DNA of 64,000 nt from NCBI GenBank assembly GCA_011037195.1, contig JAAEAF010003586.1:1-64000 (forward strand). Direction: 5' to 3'. This DNA is from Triatoma infestans. Its lineage: Eukaryota > Arthropoda > Insecta > Hemiptera > Reduviidae. Both the position numbers and the translations under genes were made by a program. This document shows positions 10,854-22,278 of this stretch, piece by piece. Positions within the stretch are counted from its first letter, which is position 1. Each line of letters opens with the position of its first letter. Below the pieces are notes generated by a model. That model did not search any database, was not told the DNA's origin, and saw only the letters and a program-made list of their open reading frames with translations.

Positions 10854-11500
10854 TACTTTCTCTTACTCCTAGAGTAATAACAGGAAGTATTTTGTAATCG
10901 TGTCAAATTTTCTATATCGAGTTTGCCCCGGAAATATCCGTTTTGAGGTCCCCTGAGTCCAAAAAAGTGGTTTTTAGCAAATGGTGTGTGTGTGGTGTGT
11001 GTATGTGAACAGCATAGCTCAAAAACGAATAACCGCAGAAATTTGAAACTTGATATTCCGTTTAGGTATCACCACCATGGGCTGGCTGTACGTGTTTTGA
11101 TTATACGTTATCTGTCAAAATTCCTCAACCGGAAGTACCATTTTACTAGTTGGTTTTTTTACTGTTTTGGGTTTTTCTCAAAAATAGCTCCGATGATTTT
11201 CTTCAAACTTGCTATATCAACTACGCATATAACGAGGTACAACTTTTATTTGAAACATTTCTCTGGGAAAATTTATTTAAGGTCAGTTTTGAGGGAGGAG
11301 TGGGGTTAGGTTTTCATCTAAAGTAGCTATTTCAGTTTGTTAGGACAGTTCTGTCATCTAAATAATATTAATTAGAATTGGATGTGTTGTTGGAATTCTG
11401 AGTTTGAAAAAATCGGATATCGGGAAATGCGTTTCTTTACCACGTTCATTTAAGAGCACTTTTAGGGGAGGGGTGGGGTTATGTTTTATTGTGAAAAGAT
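10854..11500 (+). mobile_element. Family A copy, 3'-truncated
   Basis: It starts ACTTTCTCTTACTCCTAG four bases after the previous copy ends. The central part is intact to the second G-rich box (about 11464-11480), then it stops without the terminal hairpin. Everything downstream for about 8.9 kb lacks this family. Confidence 0.65.
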
Positions 11501-11979
11501 TCATTTTCTTTTTATTTTTTTTATTTGTTTATTTTTGCAACACCTTAATTGACCAATTTCTTTGGCATCCACCCATTATTTGTAAAATATAGTTTTGAAT
11601 AGGGAGTGGGTGGTTAAGTTGCGACAGTCTATAATAGCATTTCGTGAAATGAGGTGATTGCTATTATTTCCGGCGGAAAGGGCTATTATTTGGATTTGTT
11701 CACCTCTTTGGTTGTTAAAAAGAAATTCTATGGAATGCTTTTTCCTTCGGTAAAATGTAGTGCTAGCGGTAGTTTTAGTTCTATTGTGAAGAGCGTAGTG
11801 GCGGACAGTTGTAAGACTGAATGGAAGCTGCCCATTGATAAATGGTAGCAAGAGAAAGAGAGATAGATAGTTAAAGAGAGTGTAATAGAACGGAGAGGAG
11901 ATTATGAAAAAGAAGAGAGAGAATTGCCCCCCACTATAATTTTAAACCTTAAGTGAAGGAAGAACGGCTATGAATGAAG
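11501..11979. other. Upstream flank of the Sprouty locus
   Basis: No gene is visible. A short palindromic stretch, CATTTCGTGAAATG, lies at about 11638-11651. The base composition becomes less AT-rich approaching the putative promoter. The 60-90 codon ORFs here have no family features. Confidence 0.35.
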
Positions 11980-12035
11980 GGTATATAAAGTGGGGGCAAG
12001 GCGCATGCGCTATAGCATGGCCACCATTGAACAGG
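11980..12035 (+). promoter_or_regulatory. Putative core promoter of the Sprouty gene
   Basis: GTATATAAAG (11981-11990) is a good TATA box. It is followed 11 bp later by GCGCATGCGC (12001-12010), a perfect NRF1-type palindrome. A start site near 12010-12020 would be expected. The nearest strong splice donor downstream (12516) is in the same orientation, and the next same-strand gene is Sprouty. The link to Sprouty is inference. Confidence 0.4.
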
Positions 12036-12515
12036 CTTTAGCAGCAACACTCTTAGTTGATGAAGTTTAGTTTTGCTTGAAAGACGTTGTCAGTAACTGT
12101 CTTTTTTTTTATATACATATAAAAAAAGAAAAACTAGTTCGTTCTGTATCCCTTCCCCCCGTGCTACATTATAGAAAAAGTACGTCAAATAACAATACAG
12201 TTTTCTATAACTATAATACCAAGTTAAGCTGGGAATAAGTTATTTTAGTTTTACTTCAGTCGTGCTATAACATAGTGTTACTAAAGTGAAAGATAGAAGG
12301 CAATATGGCCACCATTTGGGAGGCCGGCGGTTCACTATAACAACTGGCTATATCCGCCCGCGTAGTGAGGTTTTATAAAGTGATTTAGTGTGTATTAAAA
12401 AGAGGAGCTTTTTGCCAACATATCTGCACGGCTCTGCACGTACAGGCCGCATCGGACAACTGTCCTAACAACACTTTGTCTATTATGAAAGATAATGGAT
12501 CACAGGTCGATCAAG
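12015..12515 (+). other. spry: Putative 5' UTR exon of Sprouty
   Basis: The stretch between the TATA box and the donor TCAAG|GTAAGAG (GT at 12516) has more balanced composition than its surroundings. It contains a second ATGGCCACCATT (first at about 12017, second at about 12304). An ATG at 12485 opens a short frame that reaches the donor. No coding similarity is visible, so I treat it as non-coding. The left boundary is a guess from the TATA position. Confidence 0.35.
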
Positions 12516-12660
12516 GTAAGAGAAAAACAAGAATGATTTTACTATATTTTAAAATGATTTAAAAACAAGAAGAAAAAGTTATTTAATTTTTTTTTTTCTT
12601 TATATTTCCTTCGTCGTTTCTGTATTTTTTTTTTTTTTTGGAAGATTTTTTTTTTATTTT

Positions 12661-12975
12661 TGGCTAGTGTAGGCCGGCCAAGGGTTATCGTTGTTGTATA
12701 GTGTTGGTGTATTGTCCCGTGTAGCGTCCTTGTGTTCATTGAGTAGCACCCGCCCCACCACCGGATGTGACGTAGCCCAAGGTGACTGTCTCACAAACAT
12801 TCATTTTAATTCCAAAGGGTGGGGGGTTAATTGTACCCCATTCATGAGCCTGTCGGAAACACCCTTTCCGGTGGGCGGCTGTTCTCCCTCCCCGCCGCTG
12901 TCCCGTTTCCCGTCCCTGCGTCGTATCGTAACTAATACACTGGAGGCATGGACTGCCGCATGCCACCGGTAGTTT
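12661..12975. promoter_or_regulatory. GC-rich, CpG-containing block in the Sprouty intron
   Basis: About 300 bp of GC-rich sequence sits in AT-rich surroundings just inside the putative intron. It contains TGACGTAG (a CRE-like half site, about 12767-12774), GGTGGGCGGC and many CpGs. It is open in several frames, but none looks like a known protein. An enhancer or alternative promoter is the simplest reading. Confidence 0.35.
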
Positions 12976-13539
12976 AGGTATGCAACGTTTTTTGTTTTTT
13001 TTTTACCTAACATTGCTTAGTTAAATCTTCCAAAAAATTTATAAATAAAAAAAAAAAAATTGCTTAAATTGATGAGGTCATAATGATCCATCTAAAAAAG
13101 AAACTTATGTTTTTGGTTAAGTTGATATTGGCCAAACTCTTCTGAACATTCTTATATTTTTGTATAAGCTTATAGTATTTTTTTTTTTATCTACATCTTT
13201 TTTAATTAATTGTAAACAGTCTACATTCCGCTTAAAAATAATAATAATACAAATAAAATAAAAAAGATTGATAAGAATAGAATTCTAAATTTGGGATCTT
13301 CTTTTAGTAAAAGGAATTTTTGGTCATATTTGTGAAGCGAGCGGATGTAGTGGGATTTACTACTTGGGTTAAATTTAAATCTTGCTTGGTGTGTCTGTTC
13401 GTGTGAGACCTTTATATAGGAGTAGTTGCTCTTTTTTTCGATTTATTTATTTTATAAATTTTAAAGTTTTTTTTTTTTTTTTTTTACCAAATTTTAAATT
13501 GATAAATCTATTTTACTCCACGTATTCCTTTCCATTCAG

Positions 13540-13640
13540 GGGTTGTATTTGGCATGTGGAGGGGGTGCCCTGAATGGTTGTACCATTCATCGTTCCCACT
13601 TCCTGCCTCTCCCCACCCCGCACCTGTTTCCGGTGTGTAA
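13540..13640. promoter_or_regulatory. GC-richer block in the Sprouty intron
   Basis: A less AT-rich patch of about 100 bp contains repeated CCATTC and CCTCTCCCCACCCC runs. No ORF, RNA or element features are visible. It is listed only as a candidate regulatory segment. Confidence 0.2.
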
Positions 13641-15339
13641 AACCTCCATTGTTGGCCTCTGTGGATAATTACAATTCGCCTATAATTTTTTTTGTTTTTG
13701 TTTTTTGAACATTAATGGGAAAGCTCAGTTTTTTTTAAACTTTAAAGACCTCCTCAAATAATATGGTGTTTTCTAATAAATTTTGTTCAAGATATTTCGA
13801 TGTAGTTGAATGAAATATAAATTGAATTCTTGAATTGATAACTAGAATGAGTTCTTATAATGAATAAAATGATTTTTTTTTTTTTTTTTTTTGGTAGTTG
13901 CGTCGTTGAAACAGCTCCAATATAGAGAAAAAATACAATATTTACAGTTGGTTCACGATGTGATTCTCCCCTCCTTTTTAAAAAAAATTAAAACCTGCTT
14001 CTTACGTAGTTATATTTCATTAAAATGGAATGCGGGCGTTTCAATAACAATTAGAAATTAAAAAAAATAAATAAATAAATTTATCTAATTAAAACAAAAA
14101 ATATTGTTAGTATTTTAGTGTGAACATGAGTGGGGGACAGGAAATGAGGGTTTCTAATGGCCGCTCTCTCGGGATAGTTCACTTCCTGTTAATATATATA
14201 TATATATATAATCTTCTCTATATAGCATCTTGTTCTAAATAGTATTTTATATTTTCTAACTATGGGGAAAAGTAGGGCTAATCTTTAAATAAATAAGAAA
14301 ACATTGATAACGTGTTATAGTTTTATAACTATAGTAAGAAAGTAATTCAGGCCAGTCAGGTTTGGGCAGACTAAATTTAGAGGGAATTAGGAGGGAAGCT
14401 GGGGACCTGTTGTCATTCACTTTCGAGCTATCCAAACTAGTATCTCAAACCTGTGATAGATTCAGTACTATTTCCACTATTTTAAAACTCCCATTTTATT
14501 TATTTATATAGAATCTTTGCTAACTTATTTGATATGTACATTCATTTAGCATTGCCAATTTTTGTTTATTTTTTTTTTGTCTGTTAATACTAATTAATCA
14601 TTGATAAATACCTTAAATGAATCTTCTCTTTAAACATTTATTACCAAAGTTAGTTTATATTTCTTGAATGTTTATTATACAGTTAGATATATCTTAACAT
14701 CATAATTAGTAAATTTATAGACGTCGATGAGTATTTCCCGCGAGTTTTTTATTGAATATATGTATATATTTTGTGTATATGTATGATTATATATATATAT
14801 ATATTTATAGGGGAGATAGTATATATATGTTTGTGTGAATGTATGTGTAAAAAAACGTAGTGGCTGGGTATAGAGAGGAAGTTGGTGCAAGGTTGCCACG
14901 CCTAGCATACAGCCACCACTGGGCCTAAGCACAGTCTGGCAACAGCGCACCACGACCTGAATGGAAACAAACTACCCTACAACTAAAGCCTTGCCTTTTG
15001 CTCTGTATCTTAATTTTTAGGGCTTTTTTTTTTTTTATTTTTAAATAAATAAACTTTGCCCCTAATATTATAAATTCTCAGCAAAAAGAAATTTCTTGTT
15101 TTAATTTTATATATATTAAATTATAATGCCTTTTTAAAGTAGACCTACAATGTCTCTTTGCTTTAGTTGTACCAACAAAATAAAAAAAAAATAAAAAAAA
15201 TTAAGTTAAAAAAAAAACAAAAAAAAAATAATATAGGAGCAAAAATGTTTTGAAGTGGAACAAATGTAATTTATACCCGTCCATAAATCTGATAAGGTCA
15301 TCATACTTAAAGATGCTGTGGAGGATGACTCCTGTACAT

Positions 15340-16120
15340 ACATACATATGCGTGTGCAGAGCACCCGGGGTCGTGACCTTGTATGACCTTGCCTCTCTTC
15401 CCGCCCGCTTACCCCGCCACTCCTCCACTCTACCTATCTTGCCCCTCTCTTTGGGTGTGTGTGTGTGTGTGTATATGTATGTGTATACGTTGTACACACA
15501 CGTATAACTGGACTTTCTCCTTAAACTACCAGTCTAGTTTTCGCCCCATTTCCGTTGAGTTGAATTTTTCCCAGATAATGTTTATAAAAAAATATATATA
15601 TATATATTATATTTTAAAAAGACTTTTATTATATGATTATATAATTATTGTTTTTTTTTTTTTTTCTTAGTTTCTTAAAATTCTTTAAAAACGTTTTGAA
15701 GCATTGAACGGTTATATTGTGTATTAGTTTTTGGGGCCTGTTGCATGTAGGATGTTGATGGATTGTGATACTTTACTTTTCTACCCACCAGGCCTTTTCT
15801 TTCTTTTTTATCCCGATTTATTTATTTTTTTTTAATTTTTTATTTTATTTAATTTATTTCTTTATTTATTTTATTTACATATAAATAGGCGTATATATGG
15901 GTTGTATATAAGGCTGCGCGTGCGCATATTGGGCCGGTGCGCCACATGTTGGGCACATGGGCGCGTATGTGCCTTTCTACGGCCCCCACATATCCTGCCC
16001 CGCCCGGTACTAACTCCCACTCGGCCAAACCGACACATGCATACACAAACACACACACACAAACACAAAACATACGCTTACACACAAAGAAAAGCAGGGC
16101 TAGGCCGTGAGTAAACGAGG
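15340..16120. promoter_or_regulatory. Two GC-richer blocks with CA/GT repeats in the Sprouty intron
   Basis: Blocks at about 15340-15490 and 15900-16120 are clearly richer in GC and CpG (for example GGCTGCGCGTGCGCA near 15912) than the T-rich DNA between them. Both lie next to (GT)n or (CA)n runs. They have no supported coding frame. Confidence 0.25.
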
Positions 16121-17263
16121 GTGCGAGAAGAGTAATAGATAAACATATATATATATATATTTTTTTTCTTTTTCTTTTCTTATGTTATTCTCCATTCGTA
16201 CACATTCGCTCTGCAGAAATTTTTCTATTACTTCATGCAACCCACTGTGATTATCGTGTAGAGCTTTCTTGTTTATTTCTTTGTCTCTGTCGTTTGCAAA
16301 ACTGGAGCCCTCTCTCAGCCCTCACACGTTGGTGAAGAAAGAACCTTTACGCGTGTTTTATTAGATAGATGGATGGTTTTATAAAACATTGATAAAGAAT
16401 CTGAGGTAGACGATGACGACAACAGGAAGATGTCTTTTTTTCCTCTTTTATATGCAGCTCATTCATCACTTCTCTACAGTCATTTTGTACGAAAACTTTC
16501 TATTTAGTATGCTCTTGTACAATACATGTGTCCTATTATTCTCTATTTTTTAATATACAATGATATATTTATTTAATTTTATTTCTGAAGCATCGAGATT
16601 TTAATTGAAACTCTTTTTTTTAATTGTTTTTGTTACCCTTTGATTTTCACTGACACAAATAGTCGTGATCATAAACAAAGACTTCCCGGGATGTTCGGAT
16701 TAGCCTCTCTTCAAGAATCTCCGGATTAATCTGGAGAACAGCACTAACCAAATTACTGATTTAACATACCCACAGGCAAACTTTAGCTCATTCTTTATAC
16801 TCATCCCTGAACCCAATGTACAGATAATTTTTTTTTATTTTTTTAGTTACTTTATTCTGTACATCTTCCTTATTTTATTTCTTGGACTTAATGTCCGCCT
16901 TAGTTATCATTCTTTTTTCTTCATGACTGACATATATTTCGGGAGTATCTGCTTTAAATGGTACTAGTCAAAATAATTCTACAAAATCAAAATATCAGGT
17001 ACGTATACCTTGTTACCTTATCGAAAGCAAACTAAGATGAACTCTTGATAATACTTTCGTATACAGTATATTAATTTGTTAGCTTCCCCATCTTTACTAC
17101 TTAGATTAACTTTAAATTTGAGTAGCCTGTTATAACGTTTTTAACGATTTTTTGTTTTAATATACTCAATTGGTAATAAATACTTTTGTATTTTAAAATC
17201 ATGACATCTTCCCGGTGATTGCAAGCTGATTGTACAACATATCTATTATTATTATTTTTTAAA

Positions 17264-17496
17264 TTTAAGGCGCGTCAACATCTATGATCATTGGCGCCTG
17301 TAGTCTTCTCATTATCCTTCCAGCCTCCGGACAGTGTTCTCTCGTTACAGACAGCACTGTCCATCACGGGAAAGTGAGCTGTAGAGGCTTCTAGGAAGAA
17401 AAACATCTAAGGGCAGTACTCACTTACAGCTGGACTCGAACCCGGGTCCTCCGCGTGGGAGTCCAGTGCGCTAACCACTGAGCTAATCCCTTCCCC
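17264..17496 (-). mobile_element. tRNA-derived SINE, type 1, intronic
   Basis: The head is at the right end: A box on the minus strand TAGCTCAGTGG (about 17473-17483), then B box GGGTTCGAGTCC (about 17434-17446). The body ends ATAGATGTTGACGCGCCTTAAATTT. It is the only clear transposable element in the putative Sprouty intron and is antisense to the gene. Confidence 0.8.
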
Positions 17497-18780
17497 TTTT
17501 ATTTTATTATTAATATTATTTTATTATAAGCTAACATTGTGTGTAAAGATGTTCTAAGTGTTCTGGCTATATATATATATATATTGTATATTAAAAAAAT
17601 AAATAAAATACCGCATAAATTGTTTACCCATTTCATTTAAATTTCCAGTTAGTAGTTTGATTAGAAGGTTCTGTCCAAATAAATTTATTCAAAACATAAT
17701 CATTGTCTAAAATTAACTTTTAAAATTAAAAATACCAGATTTCACTAAGCATTTGTTTCATTAACAAAATTCATAAAGGTAAAATTGTTTCTATAACTAA
17801 TATTTAGGTATTACGTCTTAAATTGTTTCTTTATGTTGAACAGAAATGATTTTGGTTCATTGTTTTGAACAAAATCGTAAGATTTTTTTTTTATTTTTGT
17901 AATAATATGCCTCATTTTGATGATATATGTTTAGAAGTAAGCACTTTGGACAGCCACTTAAAAAAACCCTATGATATGTTTTATGAATGATGATAATCTT
18001 AAAACATTCTTGAAGAGGAATGGGAATGCTTGAAATATGGTGGTCGTTCGATTTATAAAATGAAACAATACTTACGACAAATTTCAGATGTTTATTTCTT
18101 AATGAATTTTTTTTTACTTTTAAAAGGAATTTTTAGGAGAGGGGAGGAAATTCATTTACATATTTTAGAGGAAGGAAAGTGGTTTGACCATGTTCTCGGG
18201 TATTTTAGCGTCCGAATAGATAGGGTTTTACCATACCAAGATGGTTTCAGTGGATTTGACTTTCTAGCTACCCATCTTCTACGTATCTTCCTTTCTCTCC
18301 ATAACTGACTGCATACACATTTATACTCCCATTTTTCAACCACTTTTTGCGCCACAATTTACAAGCTAAAACGTAAAGTAATCACACAAAAAATTTCTAG
18401 ACCGCAGTAGATTTAGTTTTAACCTTTCTCCATAACCCTAGTGGTGAACTCTTTGGCAATCTCTAGCAAATATATTCTCGAATAACATCTAGACACGTGC
18501 ACTTAAACGACGACTAACTTCTATTCTATGGCATTCAATGGAAACCACAATAGATTTAGGTCAAATGGAATTACTCAGCTTACTATTGCTTTTACACATT
18601 TTTTCTGCCCTTTCTTCAGTCAGATTCATTTTTTTTTTTTGTTCATTCAAAATAAAATTTTTTTCATTTACATATAAAAAATAAATTGTCTGAAATTTGA
18701 AAACTTTAAATAATATTAAATGTAAATAAATATTTAGAGTGACGATCGGTTTATAAAAGGAGTGTTGTTTGTTTTGTTTG

Positions 18781-18826
18781 TTACAGGTAATGCAGTGGTG
18801 AGGCGATACTGTTCTGACGGGGTGGG
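18781..18826 (+). promoter_or_regulatory. spry: Splice acceptor and short leader before the Sprouty start
   Basis: A T-rich tract ending TTACAG (18781-18786) is a good acceptor. The 40-bp leader contains ATG CAG TGG TGA at 18790-18801, a three-codon upstream ORF, and then the in-frame TGA for the Sprouty frame. Confidence 0.5.
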
Positions 18827-19591
18827 ATGGGAGAAGAGTTGCGAGGCAACGTGTCTTTAGGGACACCGAGGCCCGAGGGCCTAAGGGCAGTCAACGAATA
18901 TATAGAGACCCCGTTACGGCGACAAAACGAGCGAGTAGGCAATCACCAGCCGACACCACTTGTCGCCGTCTCAGCCAGTCATCTAAATAACAATAAACTA
19001 GATGGGAGCGGTAAACAACATCATCATCAACACCATCACCACCACCACCACCACCACCACCAGCAACATCGTTCAACGGTCGGCGTACACTGCCGACAAC
19101 CGGCTCCTATTAAACAACCGCCATCGGCCTTACCGCCATTACTGCCACAGACATCGTTGGGCGCCGGCGGTGTTGGAGGAGGAGGAGGTGGAGGAGGAGG
19201 AATTGGCGGTGGTAATGGACCAGTTTTACAGGACTCAATTATATGCGCAGAGTGCGGCAAGTGTAGGTGCGATAGTTGTAGATCGCCGAGGTCGCCACCT
19301 TCGGCATGGCTATGTTCGGACTTGTGTTATTGTTCGGTAGACAGTTGTGTTGATTATGCCAGCTGTTTGTGCTGTGTAAAAGGCGCTATGTACCATTGCG
19401 GTGAAGAGCCCAGTTGGGCGGACGACCCGTGTTCATGTAGCGGGGCCGGCTGGGGGCCACGATGGGCTTGCCTCAGCATTGCCTCGCTATTATTGCCTTG
19501 TCTCTGGTGCTATTGCCCCCTGAGAAGCGCTGCGGACGCTTGCTCCAGAGGCTACGCCGCTTGTACACATCGCGGCTGTACCTGCTCTTGA
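18827..19591 (+). CDS. spry: Sprouty-family receptor tyrosine kinase feedback inhibitor
   Basis: This 254-codon frame lies in a single exon. Sprouty proteins are induced by, and inhibit, Ras/MAPK signalling from FGF, EGF and similar receptors, acting at the plasma membrane. Residues 19-28 (LRAVNEYIET) match the conserved N-terminal motif whose tyrosine (here Tyr25) is phosphorylated and binds Cbl in known Sproutys. Residues 140-253 are the Sprouty Cys-rich domain with 23 cysteines, including CGKCRCDSC, VDYASCLCCVKGAMYHC, DDPCSC and LLPCLWCYCPLR. The linker is low-complexity: His-rich 65-81 and Gly-rich 111-130. At 254 residues it is shorter than vertebrate Sproutys (about 290-320) and far shorter than the fly protein. 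An in-frame TGA lies 12 bp upstream, so ATG 18827 (G at -3 and +4) is the first possible start. SPRED is unlikely because there is no EVH1 domain. Confidence 0.93.
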   Translation: MGEELRGNVSLGTPRPEGLRAVNEYIETPLRRQNERVGNHQPTPLVAVSASHLNNNKLDGSGKQHHHQHHHHHHHHHHQQHRSTVGVHCRQPAPIKQPPSALPPLLPQTSLGAGGVGGGGGGGGGIGGGNGPVLQDSIICAECGKCRCDSCRSPRSPPSAWLCSDLCYCSVDSCVDYASCLCCVKGAMYHCGEEPSWADDPCSCSGAGWGPRWACLSIASLLLPCLWCYCPLRSAADACSRGYAACTHRGCTCS

Positions 19592-20100
19592 GCGCGCCTA
19601 ACCATAATTTTTACAACAGTATTATCTAGTCTATTTAATCCAACAGACTCTGTATATATATTATATATATTCGTTCCCCTCCCAAAAAAATGAAAAATTA
19701 AAAAAAAAAATAATAATAAAAAAGAAATGTCCCTTCCTACGTCTCCGAATTGCGTAATTTATTTAACGTGCATTTAATTTTTTTTTTTATACAAATAATG
19801 GGGGGTAGACTCATACAGTAGATCGACTATCGGGACTTTGGTTTTTTTCTCTTAATTGAATATAACTAATTTATTAAACAAAAACCTCGTCCCGATTGTC
19901 GAACACTGAATCCCCTTCCTTCGGTATCCCCAAATAAAGCAATCCCCCTACGGCCCTCTTATGTATTTATATATATATAATGGTAACAATTTATTTATTT
20001 ATAAAGTCAATTATGCTCCGTTAAACAGCATAATAATCGATATTGTATATACCCTATAAATATATAAATATATATAAAGTATATATATATATATAATAAA
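19592..20100 (+). terminator. spry: Sprouty 3' UTR with AU-rich element and polyA signals
   Basis: The sequence after the stop is very AT-rich and repeat-free. ATTTATTTATTTA at 19989-20001 contains the UUAUUUAUU nonamer associated with rapid mRNA decay. AATAAA occurs at about 19716 and at 20095-20100. Which site is used cannot be told from sequence. The right boundary is set at the distal signal. Confidence 0.5.
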
Positions 20101-20399
20101 AATGTAAACATGTAAGCGTTAACAAATATATAAATAACAGAACATTTAATTTATTCAAATTTGTTATCATTTCAATAATACAAAATCCTAATAACCTTTT
20201 TTTTAATTTATTAAGATATTGATAATATTAGTTATAATCCCAAAAAATCACGATGAGTGGGAAGCTTGTACACTTTTTAAAAACAGTTTAAATGAAAACT
20301 GATTATCAATTTTGTTTAAAACATAAATAATCTATACGTCAAGATACATATAGTGCCACCATTTTAGATAATCACAGTGATCATTTTAAAGCAAGTAAT

Positions 20400-20700
20400 T
20401 TTTCGGTTCCTTATTTACATTTCACTTAACGCCATAATAAGTGAAAGTATTTTGGATTATGTCAAATTTCTGAAAATTGTATATACCGGAAATATATGTT
20501 TCGATATATCCCCTGAGTGTAAAATAAATATTTTTAGTGAATGGTTAGTATATATGTGTGTAAACAAAATATCTCAAAACCGAAAAAAAAAAAAATCGCA
20601 AGGAATTATTTTGGGCATGAAGATTTCGGGCAAAAATCCATCAAACTAAGAAATAATTACTGAAAATGGCTCCAATGAGTGTTTTTTTTTTTTTTCTTTT
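20400..20700 (+). mobile_element. Old family A/B fragment
   Basis: It is recognisable by GGAAATATATGTTTCG, CCCCTGAGTGTAAAATAAA and CTCAAAACCGAAAAA in the usual order, but heavily diverged. It marks the point where repeat DNA resumes after the Sprouty locus. Confidence 0.45.
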
Positions 20701-20748
20701 AACTACAAATTCTATCCCCACTTAAATACACAATGTTGAATGATTTTT

Positions 20749-21750
20749 ACTTTCTCTTACTTCTCCCTAGTAAAAGGAAGTATTGTAATCGTGTCAAATT
20801 TTCGATATCGAGTTTTCCCCGGAAATATCCGTTTTTGGGGTCCACTGAGTCCAAAAAAGTGGTTTTTAGAAAATGGTTTGTGTGTGTGAACAGCATAACT
20901 CAAATACCAAAAACTATAGAAAGTTGAAACTTGATATACCGTTTAGGTATCACCATGGGATCTGACAGTAGGTCATGTGTCAAAATTCCTCAACCGGAAG
21001 TACCAGTTTACTTGTGGGTTTTTTTACTTTTTTGCGATTTTCTCAAAAATGGCTCCAACGATTTTCTTTAAACTTGGTATATCAACTACACATACAAAAA
21101 GCTACAACTTTTATTTGCAACATTTCTCCGAGAAAATTCATTTAAAGGTACTTTTTGAGGGAGGGGTGAAATTAGGTTGACTTCTAAAAAGTGCTATTTC
21201 AGTTTATTAAACAATTCTGTCAACTAAATAATATTAACTAGAATTAAATATGTTGTTGAAATTCCGAGTTTGATAAAAAAACGGGTGCCCGGAAGTGCAT
21301 TTACTTTACCACTTTTTACTAAATGATTTTTCCACTTTTTCGCGATTTTCTTCAAACATGGCTCTGACGATTTTCTTTAAACTTGGTATATTAACTACAC
21401 ATACAAAGATCTATAACTTTTATTTAAAACATTTCTCTGGGAAAATTCATTTAAGGGCACTTATAGGGGAGAGGAAGTTAAATTTTCATCTAAAGTACTA
21501 TCATAGTTGGATTATACAATTCTATCATAAAAAAAAAAAAAATTAATTAGAAATAAATAGATGGCCAAAATTCCGAGTTTCAAGGAAATTAGTAAAACCG
21601 GAAGTGCGCTTTTACTGAACAGTTTTTTTTTTTTTTTTCAGTTTTCGACGAATTTCATTAAATTTGGTTGTTCACTAACTATAATATTTGTCAATTATAA
21701 TTTTGAAAACTGAAATAAGAGAAAGTTTTGTGAGTGTTTCACACCAGATT
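20749..21750 (+). mobile_element. Family A copy, full length
   Basis: It starts ACTTTCTCTTACTTCTCCCTAGTAAAAGG, so the entry hairpin is partly mutated. Both central monomers are present with ACCGGAAGT-like sites at about 20994 and 21289 and CCGGAAGTGCG at about 21598. It ends GTGAGTGTTTCACACCAGA. T tracts lie on both sides. The 15-bp inverted repeat is altered at its right end (GAAATAAGAGAAAGT). Confidence 0.8.
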
Positions 21751-22278
21751 TTTTTTATTTTATTTTATTTTTTATTTAATGATTTTCGACAGAATCTGTT
21801 CCTACGTTACTTACAATTCAAATGATAAAATTTGTTTGTACAGTGTTTTGGCGCTATCTTGTGGATTATTGGGTAAACACATACCTACAATTTCTATCTG
21901 GCATCTGTAGGAGCCAGTCAATATTTTATATCTAATTCTACCTTTAAAAATATTTTACGCTGACAGTAAATTTACATTTATTTCAAATTTAAAGAAAATT
22001 TCATATTTTCTTATTTTTTCATAATTTCATATATTCATATTTTGAGGCGAAAAACGATATTTTGGCAAAACAAAAAACACAAAAATTGGTGACACTGATT
22101 CGCCATAACTTTATCTTCTGTATTAATATTTAATTTATTAAAGTTTACAAAATTGAAGAAAAAATATTTCCTATTCTGTAAGTATTCTGTTAATAAAAGC
22201 AATAAAATAGATTTCGGAAGTTTGGAAAATTTTTGAAAAACTATACTGGCAAAATAATCATTAAAAAAAAAAAAAAAA
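21751..22278. other. AT-rich spacer between two family A copies
   Basis: It begins with a (TTTTA)n-like run and ends in an A16 tract. Nothing else is recognised, and the minus-strand frame across it is low-complexity and without family features. Confidence 0.35.

Larger units (their letters stand above)
12516..18786 (+). other. spry: Putative first intron of Sprouty
   Basis: It is bounded by GTAAGAG at 12516 and TTTGTTTGTTACAG ending at 18786. It is about 6.3 kb and contains no family A, LINE or LTR sequence, only one SINE. Low-complexity T, AT and CA runs are common. Three less AT-rich blocks stand out (separate entries). Open frames inside it are short and unsupported. Confidence 0.4.

Noticed and set aside
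12691..13013. Overlapping ORFs on both strands in the GC-rich intronic block
   Set aside because: Frames are open because stop codons are rare in GC-rich DNA. There is no recognisable domain, and a regulatory segment is simpler.
15201..16114. ORFs rich in Cys-Val or His-Thr in the Sprouty intron
   Set aside because: They are translations of (GT)n and (CA)n repeats.
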